A stretch of 64,000 bases of DNA from an uncultured Sterolibacterium sp. (lineage in GTDB: Bacteria; Pseudomonadota; Gammaproteobacteria; Burkholderiales; Rhodocyclaceae). The notes under the pieces were generated by a model. It did no database searches. It had not been told where the DNA came from and was given only the letters and a program-made list of their open reading frames with translations. Each line of letters begins with the position of its first letter. Within the stretch, counting starts at the first letter, position 1. Location of the stretch: assembly GCA_903832735.1 (NCBI GenBank), contig CAILCO010000073.1:1-64000 (forward strand), in the 5' to 3' direction. Both the position numbers and the translations under genes were made by a program. This document shows, piece by piece, positions 11,884 to 22,113 of this stretch.

Positions 11884-14800
11884 ATGTTGCAATTGGCATA
11901 TGGATTGACGATCGCCGATCTTTATCGGCGCGATGGCTTGGCCGTCCTGGATAATATCTTCCTCGGCCGTTTGGCCGACCAGGCCGGTGACTTGCACGCT
12001 CGGCTGCTGGCTGCGCGCGCCGCGCCTGGGCAGACCAGCGCGGCCGAGGAGTCCGCGCTGATGATTGCGCTCGGCCCGCTGCTCGATGCCTTCGTCGGCG
12101 AACTGTTCGGCATCGCCGGCGAGCTTGCCGCCCTGTCGCAGCGACACGCCGATCTGTCCCCGTTGTTCGAGGTCAAGCGGCTCTTCGTGCAGCGTCAAGC
12201 GGCGAAGATGATCAATGCCGGTGAGGCTGCCCTGATCGACGGCGCGGCCATCCACCAGCGTCTCCAGGATCTGCTGGGCGGCGCTTTCGACGAGTGCGAC
12301 GAACTTTCCTTCGCCCGCAGCATCAACGAATGGCAGCAGGACAAGTCGGCCAATGCCGAGCTTCTGGAACTGGCCCGGCAGTATGCGGCCTGGGCGGTGC
12401 ATACGCCGCAGGGGCAGAAGAAGCACGGCCACGGCCTGCTCTTCAAGGTGCCAGCCAAGGTCGATCCCCAGCATCTGGTGCCGCTGGCGGTGAAGACCGA
12501 GGAAGACGGCGTTACCGTGTTCCGCATTGATCCGGCGCATATCCGCCGGCGCCAGGGTTTCGCCCTGACCGATGCCGGCAAGGATCTCGCCGGTGCGCTC
12601 GATCAATCCCACTACTGCGTCCTCTGCCACACGCAGAAGACCGACTCCTGTTCCAGCGGCCTGCGCGAGAAGCCGCTGCCTTCGGCGCCCGACCAACGGG
12701 TCTTCAAGAAGAGTCCATTCGGCGTGGCGCTGGCCGGCTGCCCGCTAGAAGAGCGGATTTCGGAATTTCACTCGCTGAAGAACCTCGGCCATTCGGTTGC
12801 CGCGCTGGCAGTGATCACCGTCGATAATCCGATGGCCGCCGCCACCGGCCACCGCATCTGCAACGACTGCATGAAATCGTGCATCTACCAGAAGCAGGAG
12901 CCGGTGAATATTCCCGAGGTGGAAACGCGCACCCTCAAGGATGTCCTGGAATTGCCCTGGGGCTTCGAGATCTACAGCCTGCTGACGCGCTGGAATCCGC
13001 TGAATATCCGCCGCCCCGTGCCGCGCCCGGCTACCGGCTACAAGGTGCTGGTCACCGGCATGGGGCCGGCCGGCTTCACCCTGTCCCATCACCTGATGAA
13101 CGAGGGGCACAGCGTCGTCGGCATCGACGGACTGAAGATCGAGGCGCTGCCCGAGCGACAGGCCGGCTTGGCCGCCGACGGTACGCGTGTGCCGTTCGAA
13201 GCGATCCGCGACGTCACCACGCTTTACGAGCCTCTCGACGACCGGGTCATGGCCGGCTTCGGCGGCGTCGCCGAGTACGGCATCACGGTGCGCTGGAACA
13301 AGAATTTCCTCAAGATCATTCGCCTGTTGCTGGTGCGTCGGGCGGAATTCGCCATGTTCGGCGGCGTCCGCTTCGGCGGCACCCTGACCGTCGATGACGC
13401 CCTGGCGCGTGGTTTCGATCATATCGCGCTGTGCATGGGCGCCGGCCGGCCGACCGTACTCGATATCCCGAACGGTCTGGCGCGCGGCGTGCGCACCGCT
13501 TCGGACTTCCTGATGGCCTTGCAGCTCACCGGCGCCGCGAAGCGCGACTCGATCGCCAACATGCAGTTGCGCCTGCCCGTGCTGGTCATCGGCGGCGGCC
13601 TGACCGCGATCGACACGGCGACCGAGTCGCTGGCCTACTACGCCGTCCAGGTCGAGAAGTTCCTGCAGCGCTACGAGATCCTGGCCGCCGCCAGCGGCGA
13701 GGCCGCCGTGCGCGAACGCTGGGACGCGGTCGACAGGGAAGCGGGCGACGAGTTCATTGCCCACGCCTGCGCCATCCGCGCCGAGCGGGCGGAGGCGCAG
13801 CGGCAGGGCCGCGAGGCGCGCGTCGTCGAACTGTTGCGGGCCTGGGGCGGCGCGACCATCGCCTATCGTCGTCGTCTGGTCGATAGTCCTTCCTATACCT
13901 TGAACCACGAGGAGGTGGAGAAGGCCCTGGAGGAAGGCATCAGCTTCGCCGAATGCCTGTCGCCGCTGGCCGTCGACGTTGATGGCACGGGCGGCGCCAT
14001 TGCGCTGCGCTTTGCCCGGCAGAAACTGAATGAGGACGGCAAGTGGTCGGCGGACGGCGAGCATCGGCTGGCCGCGCGCACCATCTTCGTCGCCGCCGGG
14101 ACCCAGCCGAACACCGTGCTCGCCCGCGAAGACGCGGCGCATTTCCAACTCGACGGCAAGTACTTCGGGGCTTGCGACGAGGCCGGCGAGCCGATCAAGC
14201 CGGCCTACTCACAGTGCAAGCCGGAGCAGGCCGACGTGCTCCTCTCGCGCTTCGCCGACGGCCGCTTCATCAGCTTCTTCGGCGACCTGCATCCGTCCTA
14301 TTTCGGCAACGTGGTGAAAGCCATGGCCTCGGCCAAACAGGGTTACCCGGTGGTCTCGCGGGTGCTGGCGAAGCAGTTGCCGAAGTCGAGGCAGAGTACC
14401 TCCGATTTCTTCGCCGGCCTGGCCCGCGATCTGATCAGCACGGTGCATAAGGTCGAAAGGCTGACGCCCAACATCGTCGAAGTCGTGATCAAGTCGCCGC
14501 TGGCGGCGCGGAACTTCCAGCCGGGGCAGTTCTATCGCCTGCAGAATTTCGAGACGCAAGCCGCGCTGTCGGCAGGAACCCGGATGCAGATGGAAGGCGT
14601 TGCGCTCACCGGTGCCTGGGTCGACCGGGAGCGGGGACTGGTGTCGACCATCGTGCTGGAGATGGGCGGTTCGGCCAATCTCTGCGCCACGCTGCAGCCG
14701 GGCGAACCGGTCGTACTGATGGGTCCGACCGGCGCCGCCACGCATATCGAGGCCAACGAGACGGTGATCCTCTGCGGCGGCGGCCTTGGCAACGCGGTAC

Positions 14801-15411
14801 TATTCTCGATCGGCCAGGCTTTTCGCGCCAAAGGTTCCAAGGTGCTGTACTTCGCCGGCTACAAAAAAGCCATCGACCGCTACAAGGTACAGGAGATCGA
14901 GGCCGCGGCCGATATCGTGATCTGGTGCTGCGACGAGGCGCCCGGTTTCAACCCCGGGAGAGGGCGGGACCGCTCCTTCGTCGGCAACATCGTCGAAGCC
15001 ATGGCGGCCTACGCCAGCGGCCGGCTGGGGCAGCCCTTGATCCGCACCGAGGACGCCGGGCGGATCATCGTCATCGGTTCAGACCGGATGATGGCCGGCG
15101 TGGCGCAGGCACGGCACGGGGTACTCAAGCCCTATCTCAAGGCCGAGCACTTCGCCATCGGCTCGATCAACTCGCCGATGCAGTGCATGATGAAGGAGAT
15201 CTGCGCCCAGTGCCTGCAGGTGCACCGCGATCCCGTGACCGGGGCGGTGAGCCATGTGTTCTCCTGCTTCAATCAGGACCAGTCGCTCGACAGCGTCGAC
15301 TTCCACGCGCTCAACGAACGTCTGAAACAGAACTCGTTGCAGGAGAAACTCACCGTGCACTGGCTGAGCCACTGCTTCGCTGACCTGACCCGGCAGCGTC
15401 CGCCGGTGTGA
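11884..15411 (+). CDS. Large fused FAD/NAD(P)/Fe-S oxidoreductase (GltD-like plus PyrK-like)
   Basis: 1175 aa. Order: an N-terminal helical region without clear family (1-240); a Cys-rich Fe-S region (CVLCHTQKTDSC near 245, CNDCMKSC near 326) as in GltD-type enzymes; a FAD/NAD(P)-binding domain (VTGMGPAGFTLSHH near 389, second nucleotide fold VIGGGLTAIDTATES near 566); and from about 850 a ferredoxin-reductase/PyrK-like module with CGGGLGNAVLFSIG and a C-terminal Cys cluster CMMKEICAQC. ATG 11884 has a GGAG ribosome site; an earlier TTG frame exists but is weaker. It should shuttle electrons between NAD(P)H and an Fe-S or quinone partner; the physiological partner is unknown. Confidence 0.8.
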   Translation: MLQLAYGLTIADLYRRDGLAVLDNIFLGRLADQAGDLHARLLAARAAPGQTSAAEESALMIALGPLLDAFVGELFGIAGELAALSQRHADLSPLFEVKRLFVQRQAAKMINAGEAALIDGAAIHQRLQDLLGGAFDECDELSFARSINEWQQDKSANAELLELARQYAAWAVHTPQGQKKHGHGLLFKVPAKVDPQHLVPLAVKTEEDGVTVFRIDPAHIRRRQGFALTDAGKDLAGALDQSHYCVLCHTQKTDSCSSGLREKPLPSAPDQRVFKKSPFGVALAGCPLEERISEFHSLKNLGHSVAALAVITVDNPMAAATGHRICNDCMKSCIYQKQEPVNIPEVETRTLKDVLELPWGFEIYSLLTRWNPLNIRRPVPRPATGYKVLVTGMGPAGFTLSHHLMNEGHSVVGIDGLKIEALPERQAGLAADGTRVPFEAIRDVTTLYEPLDDRVMAGFGGVAEYGITVRWNKNFLKIIRLLLVRRAEFAMFGGVRFGGTLTVDDALARGFDHIALCMGAGRPTVLDIPNGLARGVRTASDFLMALQLTGAAKRDSIANMQLRLPVLVIGGGLTAIDTATESLAYYAVQVEKFLQRYEILAAASGEAAVRERWDAVDREAGDEFIAHACAIRAERAEAQRQGREARVVELLRAWGGATIAYRRRLVDSPSYTLNHEEVEKALEEGISFAECLSPLAVDVDGTGGAIALRFARQKLNEDGKWSADGEHRLAARTIFVAAGTQPNTVLAREDAAHFQLDGKYFGACDEAGEPIKPAYSQCKPEQADVLLSRFADGRFISFFGDLHPSYFGNVVKAMASAKQGYPVVSRVLAKQLPKSRQSTSDFFAGLARDLISTVHKVERLTPNIVEVVIKSPLAARNFQPGQFYRLQNFETQAALSAGTRMQMEGVALTGAWVDRERGLVSTIVLEMGGSANLCATLQPGEPVVLMGPTGAATHIEANETVILCGGGLGNAVLFSIGQAFRAKGSKVLYFAGYKKAIDRYKVQEIEAAADIVIWCCDEAPGFNPGRGRDRSFVGNIVEAMAAYASGRLGQPLIRTEDAGRIIVIGSDRMMAGVAQARHGVLKPYLKAEHFAIGSINSPMQCMMKEICAQCLQVHRDPVTGAVSHVFSCFNQDQSLDSVDFHALNERLKQNSLQEKLTVHWLSHCFADLTRQRPPV

Positions 15412-15473
15412 CGTGCGCTCTCGGCTTTCGCGGCCAAAGTTCTGTAAGCAATTTTCCAGAGAGGAAAGGCATC

Positions 15474-15950
15474 ATGTTCAAGCGACACGGCCTCATTGCC
15501 ATCCTGGCGGCGCAACTGCTGATCATGCCGGTCTGGGCGCAGAACGTCACGGTCACTAACGCCTGGGTGCGCGGCACCGTGGCCGGGCAGACAGCGAGCG
15601 GCGCTTTCATGGACCTCACCTCCGCAGCGGACGTTGTCCTCCTGGGCGCCGCCAGTCCCGCGGCGGGCGTGGTCGAACTCCACGAGATGAGCATGGACAA
15701 TGGTGTGATGAAAATGCGCGCCCTGGCCAAGCTTGATCTGCCTGCCGGCAAGACCGTGTCGCTCAAGCCGGGCAGTTATCACATCATGCTGACGGGTCTG
15801 AAGCAGCCCTTGAAGAAGGGCGATGTCCTGCCCCTGACGCTGAAATTTTCCGGCAAGGACAAGCAGGTCGTGACCCTGGAAGTGAAGGCCGAGGTGCGCA
15901 ACCTGACCAGCATGCCCGGCATGGCGGGAGAGCACCAGCACATGCATTGA
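15474..15950 (+). CDS. Periplasmic copper chaperone PCu(A)C
   Basis: 158 aa with a signal peptide (residues 1-22, ending MPVWA-Q). The PCu(A)C copper ligand pattern is visible: H in VVELHEMSMDNGVMKMR (H-x-M type) and HIML later, plus the SGAFMDL and GSYHIMLTGL segments. The C-terminal tail is Met/His-rich (MPGMAGEHQHMH), an added metal-binding tail. It delivers Cu(I) to cytochrome oxidase assembly. ATG at 15474 with a GAGGAAAGG ribosome site. Confidence 0.92.
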   Translation: MFKRHGLIAILAAQLLIMPVWAQNVTVTNAWVRGTVAGQTASGAFMDLTSAADVVLLGAASPAAGVVELHEMSMDNGVMKMRALAKLDLPAGKTVSLKPGSYHIMLTGLKQPLKKGDVLPLTLKFSGKDKQVVTLEVKAEVRNLTSMPGMAGEHQHMH

Positions 15951-15961
15951 TCAAGTTGCGC

Positions 15962-17860
15962 TCAACGGCTCGCGATCAGCAGTGAAAAGACGCTGCCTCG
16001 ACCGGTGGCAGATGTCAGATGCAGTTTGCCATTGAGCAAGCGGACAATCCGGTTGACGATAGCCAAGCCCAGTCCGTAGCCGGCATCGGGATTGCGCTCG
16101 CTGTTGCCGATCTGGAAGAAGTCATCGAAGATCGCGTCATGATGATCTGCCGCGATGCCCTGGCCGTTATCGCGGACCTGTATCTTGTACCCTCTTGCGG
16201 CGCGGCGGGCACAGACCAGCACGGTTCCGCCCGGCGAGAACTTGATGGCGTTGTCGATGAGATTGCCGAGCAGCCGGGATAACAAGTGGCCGTCGCTGTG
16301 CAGGACAAATTCACCGGGATGAAACAGCAGGCGGACCTTCGCCTGGCGGGCGATCGGCGCGTAGATTTCGGCGATCTCCTCGAAGAGCACGATGCTCGAA
16401 ATTTCCTGTTTGTCCGGCGGAGACTGCGCGCCTTCCATCCGGAACATGTCGAGAAACAAACGCAACTGGCGCGATATCGATTTCAGCGACTGGCGCACTT
16501 TTTTTGCCGACGCGATCTGCTGCGGGTCGGCGAGCGTCGAGCTCAAACTGTCCAGGAGTAGTTGCGCCGCATAGAGCGGCTGGCGCAGGTCGTGGCTGGT
16601 GGCGGCCAGGAAGCGCGATTTGGCATGCTCCTTCTGCTCGATCTCGTGCAGGGCAGTGCACAGGGCGGCTTCCCGTTGGCCCAGGGTTTCCAGCAGGCCA
16701 TTGAAGCCGGCTATGAGCCGGCCGATTTCATCCGGCCTTTGGATGGTCAATGGTTGCGGGGGCTGGTTGGTATGGGACCACTCGGCCAGCGTGTTCGCGG
16801 CCGCATGCAGCGGCGACAGTTGGTGCCGCAACATCCACCAGGTCAGGCATCCCGCCAGCAGGGTCAGGAGTATCGTCGCCAGGAGCATGCGCCGTTGCAT
16901 CGCATATATCGGGGCGAAGGCTTCATCGGTGGGCAGATTGGCCGCCAGGTACCAGCCCGCCGCGGGAATGGCCTTGACCGAATTGAGTATTTCCACGCCT
17001 ACCGCGTTGCGGTAGATGGCGGTGCCCTCGTCGCCCTGTATGTAGCGGTCTATCTGCGAATTGACGCCGGGGGCGGGCAGCGTCTGCATGATCCGGCTCT
17101 TGTCCGTGGCGGTGACGACCAGCCGGTATTGCGGTGCGATCAGCAGGAAGCCGCCGGTCCTGCCGTAACCTCCTACGGTAATCCTGTCGATAAAGTTTGG
17201 CTTCTCCAGGTCGACGACCCCTCCCAGGGCGCCGATTACGCCACCCTGGTTATCGAGTATCGGGACCACCATCGTGAACAACGGAACGTGCAGTTTCCTG
17301 CCGATGACCGGCCGACCGATCGTCGATTTTCCCTTCTTGAGCGCAGCGGCCACGGTTTCGACGTCCAGATAGTTGACGCCGATCCGCTCTGCCGTGAACG
17401 GCACTTCGGCAATCGCCGTGCCGTCGCGACGGTAGGCGATGACGCCGCCATTGAACAGGCCAACGAGAACCCGGTTGCGATGTTCCAGGAATTCCTGCAG
17501 ATCCGCCGTATTGCCCAGGACGGCCGGAGTGATTTTCCCGGCAACCGTTGCCAGGGCGCCCAGGCGGTCATCCAGTTCGCCATTGATCTCGACGGCGACA
17601 TGCTCGGCAACTGTCAACTGCTGTTCGCCGAGCAGGTTTTCCATGTCCGCGCGCAGCATCCGGCTGGCGTAGAACGACAACGACCACATGCTGACGACGA
17701 AGATCAGCAAAGTGGATAGGGCCACCCGGGTCTTCAGCGAACGCCAGTGCCATTGCAGGAAGGTTCCGATCACGTGGCATCCCCGGCGCCTGTCGGTCGC
17801 CGCGCGACCCGGCTGGAAGAGCGGCTTCGCTGCCGCGGATGATGATTCGAGCATGCCCAT
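15962..17860 (-). CDS. Orphan sensor histidine kinase with periplasmic dCache-like domain
   Basis: 632 aa. A membrane segment near residues 46-66, a large periplasmic sensor of dCache type (LDDRLGALATVAGKITPAVLG onward), a second membrane segment (MLLATILLTLLAGCLTWWML), HAMP, a HisKA H-box (ATSHDLRQPLYAAQ, near residue 425) and a HATPase domain (N box LLGNLIDNAIKF, G boxes DNGQGI and GYGLGLAI). No response regulator is adjacent. A TATTAT-like -10 sequence precedes it at about 17885-17895. The ligand is unknown. Confidence 0.88.
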   Translation of the reverse strand: MGMLESSSAAAKPLFQPGRAATDRRRGCHVIGTFLQWHWRSLKTRVALSTLLIFVVSMWSLSFYASRMLRADMENLLGEQQLTVAEHVAVEINGELDDRLGALATVAGKITPAVLGNTADLQEFLEHRNRVLVGLFNGGVIAYRRDGTAIAEVPFTAERIGVNYLDVETVAAALKKGKSTIGRPVIGRKLHVPLFTMVVPILDNQGGVIGALGGVVDLEKPNFIDRITVGGYGRTGGFLLIAPQYRLVVTATDKSRIMQTLPAPGVNSQIDRYIQGDEGTAIYRNAVGVEILNSVKAIPAAGWYLAANLPTDEAFAPIYAMQRRMLLATILLTLLAGCLTWWMLRHQLSPLHAAANTLAEWSHTNQPPQPLTIQRPDEIGRLIAGFNGLLETLGQREAALCTALHEIEQKEHAKSRFLAATSHDLRQPLYAAQLLLDSLSSTLADPQQIASAKKVRQSLKSISRQLRLFLDMFRMEGAQSPPDKQEISSIVLFEEIAEIYAPIARQAKVRLLFHPGEFVLHSDGHLLSRLLGNLIDNAIKFSPGGTVLVCARRAARGYKIQVRDNGQGIAADHHDAIFDDFFQIGNSERNPDAGYGLGLAIVNRIVRLLNGKLHLTSATGRGSVFSLLIASR

Positions 17861-17976
17861 GTGCCACAGGTAATGTGACGTGTATAATATGATAGAGGCA
17901 TCATTCCGGCCCTGTCAACTGCGCACGGCAGTAAAGCAAAGCGGCGCAGAGCAGGGCGATCTGCCGCCGCCGGCGC

Positions 17977-19287
17977 TTACCAGTAGCGCATCGCGGCGCG
18001 GTAGAGATCGCCCAGGTCGGTCTCGGCTACGGCGCGCGGCGCATTGGCCAGCAGGCGCTGCTGCGCCCAGGCACCGCGGGTCAGCGCCGCGACGTCGGCT
18101 TCAAGATAGCCGACGCCGGCCACGCCGTTGGGGATGCCGGTGGCCTTCATCATCCTGATCAATTGCCCGGCGACGATTTCGCCCGCGTCGTCGCTGCAGG
18201 CGCCCTTGATCTCGGCGCCGAGGCAGGCCGCGCCGTGCAGGTGGCGCTCGGGGCAGGCGCTGGCGGTGAAGCGGAACACGGCCGGCGCATTGACGATGAC
18301 GCTCATGCCGTGCGGCACCATAGGCTCGTCCTGCGGGTAACCCTCGGGGCGAAAGTCGCGCACCAGTCCTGCGACCGAGTAGGCCATGCCATGAGGGACA
18401 TGCACGCCGGAATTGCCGAAGGCGATGCCGGCGAGGGTGGCGGCATACATCATCTGGTCGCGAGCTTCCTTGTCGTCGGCGTCATTGACGGCGCGTTCCA
18501 GGTACCGGCCGAGGCGCTGCAACGCCGCTTCGCAGCCGATGTCGCTCCAGGGGTTGGCGCCCTGGCTCATCGGCCGCAGCGCGGCCAGTCCCGGCGCGGC
18601 ACGCTGGGTATAAGGCCTGGCGGTATAGGATTCCAGGGCGTGCGAGAGCACGTCGAAGCCGCTGGCGGCAACGACGTTCTTCGGCAGCGTGTAGGTGGTC
18701 GCCGGGTCGATCAGCGCCCGCGTCGGCTTCAGGCGCTTCGCGGCGATGCCGGTCTTCACCTGCATGGCGAGCAGATCGAAAATCGCGATTCCGGTGCACT
18801 CCGAGCCGGTGCCGCAGGTGGTCGGGCAGGCGATATGCGGCTTGAGCGGACCGGGTACCGGCAAACCCTTGCCTATCGGGGCGTTGACGTAGTCGAGGAA
18901 ATCGGCCGGCCATGTGGCGTAGAGATTGGCCGCCTTGCAGGTGTCGATCACCGAGCTGCCGCCCACGGAAATGTAGCCGTCGAATTTTCCTTCGGCGGCG
19001 AACCTCGCCGCGGCGAGAAAGGACCGGTCGGTCGGTTCGACCTGGACCTCGTCGTAGATGACCGGGTCGATCTGTGCCGCCCTGAGCGAATCGCGCACCT
19101 GGGCGACATAGGGCAGGGCGGCCAGCCTCTGGTCGGTGAATATGGCGACGCGGCTCATGCCCAGTTCCCGGGCGTGTTCGCCGGCCTCCTTGAGCACGCC
19201 GTGGCCGAAGCTGATGCTCGAGATATCGACCGTGAACACGCTTTCCTTGCCTTCGTCGGCGAGGTAATAATTGTGGCAGCAGGACAT
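17977..19287 (-). CDS. Iron-containing alcohol dehydrogenase, hydroxyacid-oxoacid transhydrogenase type
   Basis: 436 aa. Group III iron-dependent dehydrogenase fold: GGGS-like nucleotide loop ([16 protein letters not shown]), the [13 protein letters not shown] segment, and metal ligands in [18 protein letters not shown] and [14 protein letters not shown]. The long form starting MSCCHNYY and its overall pattern match hydroxyacid-oxoacid transhydrogenase (ADHFE1-like), which oxidises 4-hydroxybutyrate while reducing 2-oxoglutarate. Substrate is inferred from similarity. ATG 19287, after a GAGAG sequence. Confidence 0.85.
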   Translation of the reverse strand: MSCCHNYYLADEGKESVFTVDISSISFGHGVLKEAGEHARELGMSRVAIFTDQRLAALPYVAQVRDSLRAAQIDPVIYDEVQVEPTDRSFLAAARFAAEGKFDGYISVGGSSVIDTCKAANLYATWPADFLDYVNAPIGKGLPVPGPLKPHIACPTTCGTGSECTGIAIFDLLAMQVKTGIAAKRLKPTRALIDPATTYTLPKNVVAASGFDVLSHALESYTARPYTQRAAPGLAALRPMSQGANPWSDIGCEAALQRLGRYLERAVNDADDKEARDQMMYAATLAGIAFGNSGVHVPHGMAYSVAGLVRDFRPEGYPQDEPMVPHGMSVIVNAPAVFRFTASACPERHLHGAACLGAEIKGACSDDAGEIVAGQLIRMMKATGIPNGVAGVGYLEADVAALTRGAWAQQRLLANAPRAVAETDLGDLYRAAMRYW

Positions 19288-19455
19288 GAAGGTTTCTCTC
19301 AGGGCTGGTTCGACCTACCCTACCACGCAGTCAGCTTGCCGGGCAATCGCCGGACCTCGCCGGATGCTAGAGCCCGTCGTTGTCCGAAGGACAACCCAGG
19401 GCTTGTGCCAGCGAAGCAGGTGCTAAAATCGTCCCAGCTTGCATTCAAAACTGCC

Positions 19456-19749
19456 ATGCCTACTCCTCCTCTCGACCTGCCGTCCCTGGCGCAGCACTGG
19501 TGCATCCTGATGCCCCATACCGCCATCGATACCCGGACCGGCCTGCGCTTCGATGCCCGAACTGCGAGCCTGATGCACACCCCGGAATTTCTCGACTGGC
19601 ACGACCTGCGAACCAGAAGCCATGCGCGCAATGACACGGCCGCAGTGCTGCCGCTCGCCAGGATGCTGGCGGCCGAGGTCGCGGCCTGCGAGGCGGAGTT
19701 GCGCGCCCTGATCGACGCGGGACTGGTGAACTACAAGCGAAACAGGTGA
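19456..19749 (+). CDS. Small hypothetical protein
   Basis: 97 aa, MPTPPLDLPSLAQHW onward, with a charged helical C-terminal half (LAAEVAACEAELRALIDAG). I recognise no domain. The frame has coding-like composition and lies alone between the transhydrogenase (divergent) and the cyanate operon. It could be a small conserved protein; confidence is limited because opposite-strand frames also exist here. Confidence 0.45.
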   Translation: MPTPPLDLPSLAQHWCILMPHTAIDTRTGLRFDARTASLMHTPEFLDWHDLRTRSHARNDTAAVLPLARMLAAEVAACEAELRALIDAGLVNYKRNR

Positions 19750-19849
19750 TCGTTCGTCGGCGTCCCGATCTGGTGCCCAGGCGTTTCGCCATGCACCCTT
19801 AGCGGGCACGCAATGCGGCGGATACCGGGATTAATGCCTGTCGCCACCG

Positions 19850-19865
19850 TGGCACGAATGCTGCG
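19850..19865 (+). promoter_or_regulatory. Sigma54 -24/-12 promoter of the cyanate operon
   Basis: TGGCACGAATGCTGCG matches the sigma54 consensus with exact GG-N10-GC spacing. Predicted transcription start near 19877, 25 bases before the transporter gene's ATG. No TGT-N10-ACA NifA site was found upstream; an inverted GGTGC...GCACC pair at about 19775-19800 could be an NtrC-type site, but this is weak. Confidence 0.7.
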
Positions 19866-19901
19866 TAGCTGTCAGCGACCATCCTCGCCAGGAGTTACGC
19901 C

Positions 19902-21248
19902 ATGTCGCTGCAGAACCCCTTCGATCCTGATGCCGATCTTTCGGCCTCCTGCGCTTGCGGCAAGCATGCCGACGAAGTCGAGCATGCCGCGGTCGAGGAA
20001 GCGGCGATCAGTCAACGCGTGATCGAATCCACGGTGATGCGCGCGCTGTTTCCGCAAGACGCGGAGCGCCGCCGTTTTCTCTCCGCGGTCGGCGCTGCCA
20101 GTGCCTGGGCCGCGATCTCATCGCTGATCCCCTTCGGCGCGCTCGAAGCCATGGCGCAGGACAAGGGCGCGCTGGAGAAGAAGGATCTGAAGATCGGCTT
20201 CATTGCCATCACTTGCGCCAGCCCGCTGATCATGGCCGAACCGCTGGGCTTCTACCGGAACGAAGGCCTCAACGTCAGCATGATGAAAGCGGCGGGTTGG
20301 GCGCTGATCCGCGACAAGGTGCTGAACCGGGAGTTCGATGCTTCGCACATGCTGGCGCCGATGCCGCTGGCGATCTCCATGGGCATCGGTTCGAACGTCA
20401 TGCCGACCAAGGTGATGACCATCCAGAATATCAACGGCCAGGCCATCACGCTGGCGCTGAAGCACAAGGCCAACCGCGATCCGAAGAACTGGAAGGGCTT
20501 CAAGCTGGCGATTCCCTTCGAATACTCGATGCACAACTTCCTGCTCCGCTACTACCTGGCCGAGAATGGCCTCGATCCCGACCGCGACGTGCAACTGCGC
20601 GTGGTACCGCCGCCGGAAATGGTGGCGAATCTGCGCGCCGGCAACATCGACGGCTTCCTCGCCCCGGATCCGGTGAATCAGCGCGCTGTCTACGACGAGG
20701 TCGGCTTCATCCATATGCTCTCGCGCGAAATCTGGGATGGCCACCCGTGTTGCTCCTTCGCCATTCCCGGCGATTTCATCCGCCAGAACCCGAACAGTTT
20801 TGCCGCGCTCTATCGCGCGATTCTCAAGTCGGCGGCGATGGCGCGCGATCCGAAGAACCGGCCGATCATGGCCGAGGTGCTGGCTCCGGCGAATTACCTG
20901 AATCAGCCGAAGGCGGTGCTCGAACAGGTGCTGACAGGCAAGTTCGCCGACGGCCTGGGCAATGTCAGGAATGTGCCCGAGCGCGTGGACTACGATCCCT
21001 TCCCCTGGTATTCGATGGCCTACTGGATCCTCTCGCAGATGAAGCGCTGGGGCTACGTCAAGGGCGAAGTGAAGTACCAGGATATCGCCGAGAAGGTGTA
21101 CCTGCTGACCGATGCGAGAAAAGCCATGAGCGAGCTCGGCATGGCGCCGCCCAAGGAGAACCTGAAGAAGTTCAAGGTCATGGGCCGTGAGTTCGATCCG
21201 GCCAAGGCCGACGCCTACGCCAACAGCTTCGCCATCAGGCGCAGTTGA
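19902..21248 (+). CDS. ABC transporter substrate-binding protein, cyanate/nitrate type
   Basis: 448 aa NrtA/CynA-like periplasmic binding protein. An unusual leader of about 60 residues with CACGKH and several His/Glu is followed by a Tat-type signal (RRRFLSAVGAASAW). Then the NMT1/NrtA fold: KIGFIAITCASPLIMAEPLGFY, and the VVPPPEMVANLRAGNIDGFLAPDP segment. Together with the permease, ATPase and cyanase that follow, cyanate is the likely substrate. ATG 19902 preceded by AGGAG. Confidence 0.88.
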   Translation: MSLQNPFDPDADLSASCACGKHADEVEHAAVEEAAISQRVIESTVMRALFPQDAERRRFLSAVGAASAWAAISSLIPFGALEAMAQDKGALEKKDLKIGFIAITCASPLIMAEPLGFYRNEGLNVSMMKAAGWALIRDKVLNREFDASHMLAPMPLAISMGIGSNVMPTKVMTIQNINGQAITLALKHKANRDPKNWKGFKLAIPFEYSMHNFLLRYYLAENGLDPDRDVQLRVVPPPEMVANLRAGNIDGFLAPDPVNQRAVYDEVGFIHMLSREIWDGHPCCSFAIPGDFIRQNPNSFAALYRAILKSAAMARDPKNRPIMAEVLAPANYLNQPKAVLEQVLTGKFADGLGNVRNVPERVDYDPFPWYSMAYWILSQMKRWGYVKGEVKYQDIAEKVYLLTDARKAMSELGMAPPKENLKKFKVMGREFDPAKADAYANSFAIRRS

Positions 21249-21258
21249 GGTGAGCATC

Positions 21259-22101
21259 GTGCCGAGCCGGCTAGCGCAGCAGGCCGCCCTGATCTCGCTG
21301 CTCGTCCTGGGCCTATTTCTCGGCGCCTGGCAACTCGCCACGCAGACCCAGGAGCCGGCCTTGCTCCTGGGTTCCGACGCGGAATATGCGGCGCTGATGG
21401 GCAAGGGAGTGGAGAAGGGCAACGGCTTTCCGCCGCCGGCGAAAGTCGGCCAGGCCTTCGTCAAGTATCTGTCGCATCCCTTCTACGACAACGGCCCCAA
21501 CGACAAGGGCATCGCCATCCAACTCGGCTATTCGTTGGGACGCGTCGGCCTGGGCTTCCTGCTCGCCACCCTGGTTGCCCTGCCGCTGGGTTTCACGATC
21601 GGCATGTCGCCGCTGTTGTTCCGTGCGCTCAATCCTTTCATCCAGGTGTTGAAGCCGATCTCGCCGCTGGCCTGGATGCCGCTGGCGCTCTACAGCCTGA
21701 AGGACGCGGCGGTCTCCGGCATCTTCGTGATCTTCATCTGTTCGGTCTGGCCGATGCTGATCAACACCGCCTTCGGCGTTGCCTCGGTGCGGCGCGACTG
21801 GCTCGATGTCGCGCGCACTCTGGAAGTCGATCCGCTGCGCCGCGCCTGGCTGGTGATCCTGCCGGCGGCGGCGCCGACCATCGTCACCGGCATGCGCATC
21901 TCGATGGGCATCGCCTGGCTGGTGATCGTCGCCGCCGAAATGCTCGTCGGCGGCACCGGCATCGGCTATTTCGTCTGGAATGAGTGGAATAACCTGGCCC
22001 TGCCCAATGTGATTTTCGCGGTGCTGATGATCGGCATGGCGGGCATGGTGCTGGATCTGTTGTTCGGCTGGCTGCAGAAGCTGGTCACCTACCGCGAGTA
22101 G
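21259..22101 (+). CDS. ABC transporter permease, cyanate/nitrate type
   Basis: 280 aa NrtB-like permease with about six membrane segments and the BPD-transport EAA-type loop around DVARTLEVDPLRRAWLVILPAAAPTI. The start is probably GTG at 21259, six bases after a GAGGTG ribosome site that overlaps the end of the binding-protein gene; a GTG at 21250 is also possible. It forms the membrane channel of the cyanate importer. Confidence 0.88.
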   Translation: MPSRLAQQAALISLLVLGLFLGAWQLATQTQEPALLLGSDAEYAALMGKGVEKGNGFPPPAKVGQAFVKYLSHPFYDNGPNDKGIAIQLGYSLGRVGLGFLLATLVALPLGFTIGMSPLLFRALNPFIQVLKPISPLAWMPLALYSLKDAAVSGIFVIFICSVWPMLINTAFGVASVRRDWLDVARTLEVDPLRRAWLVILPAAAPTIVTGMRISMGIAWLVIVAAEMLVGGTGIGYFVWNEWNNLALPNVIFAVLMIGMAGMVLDLLFGWLQKLVTYRE

Positions 22102-22113
22102 GCGGGCGTCACG

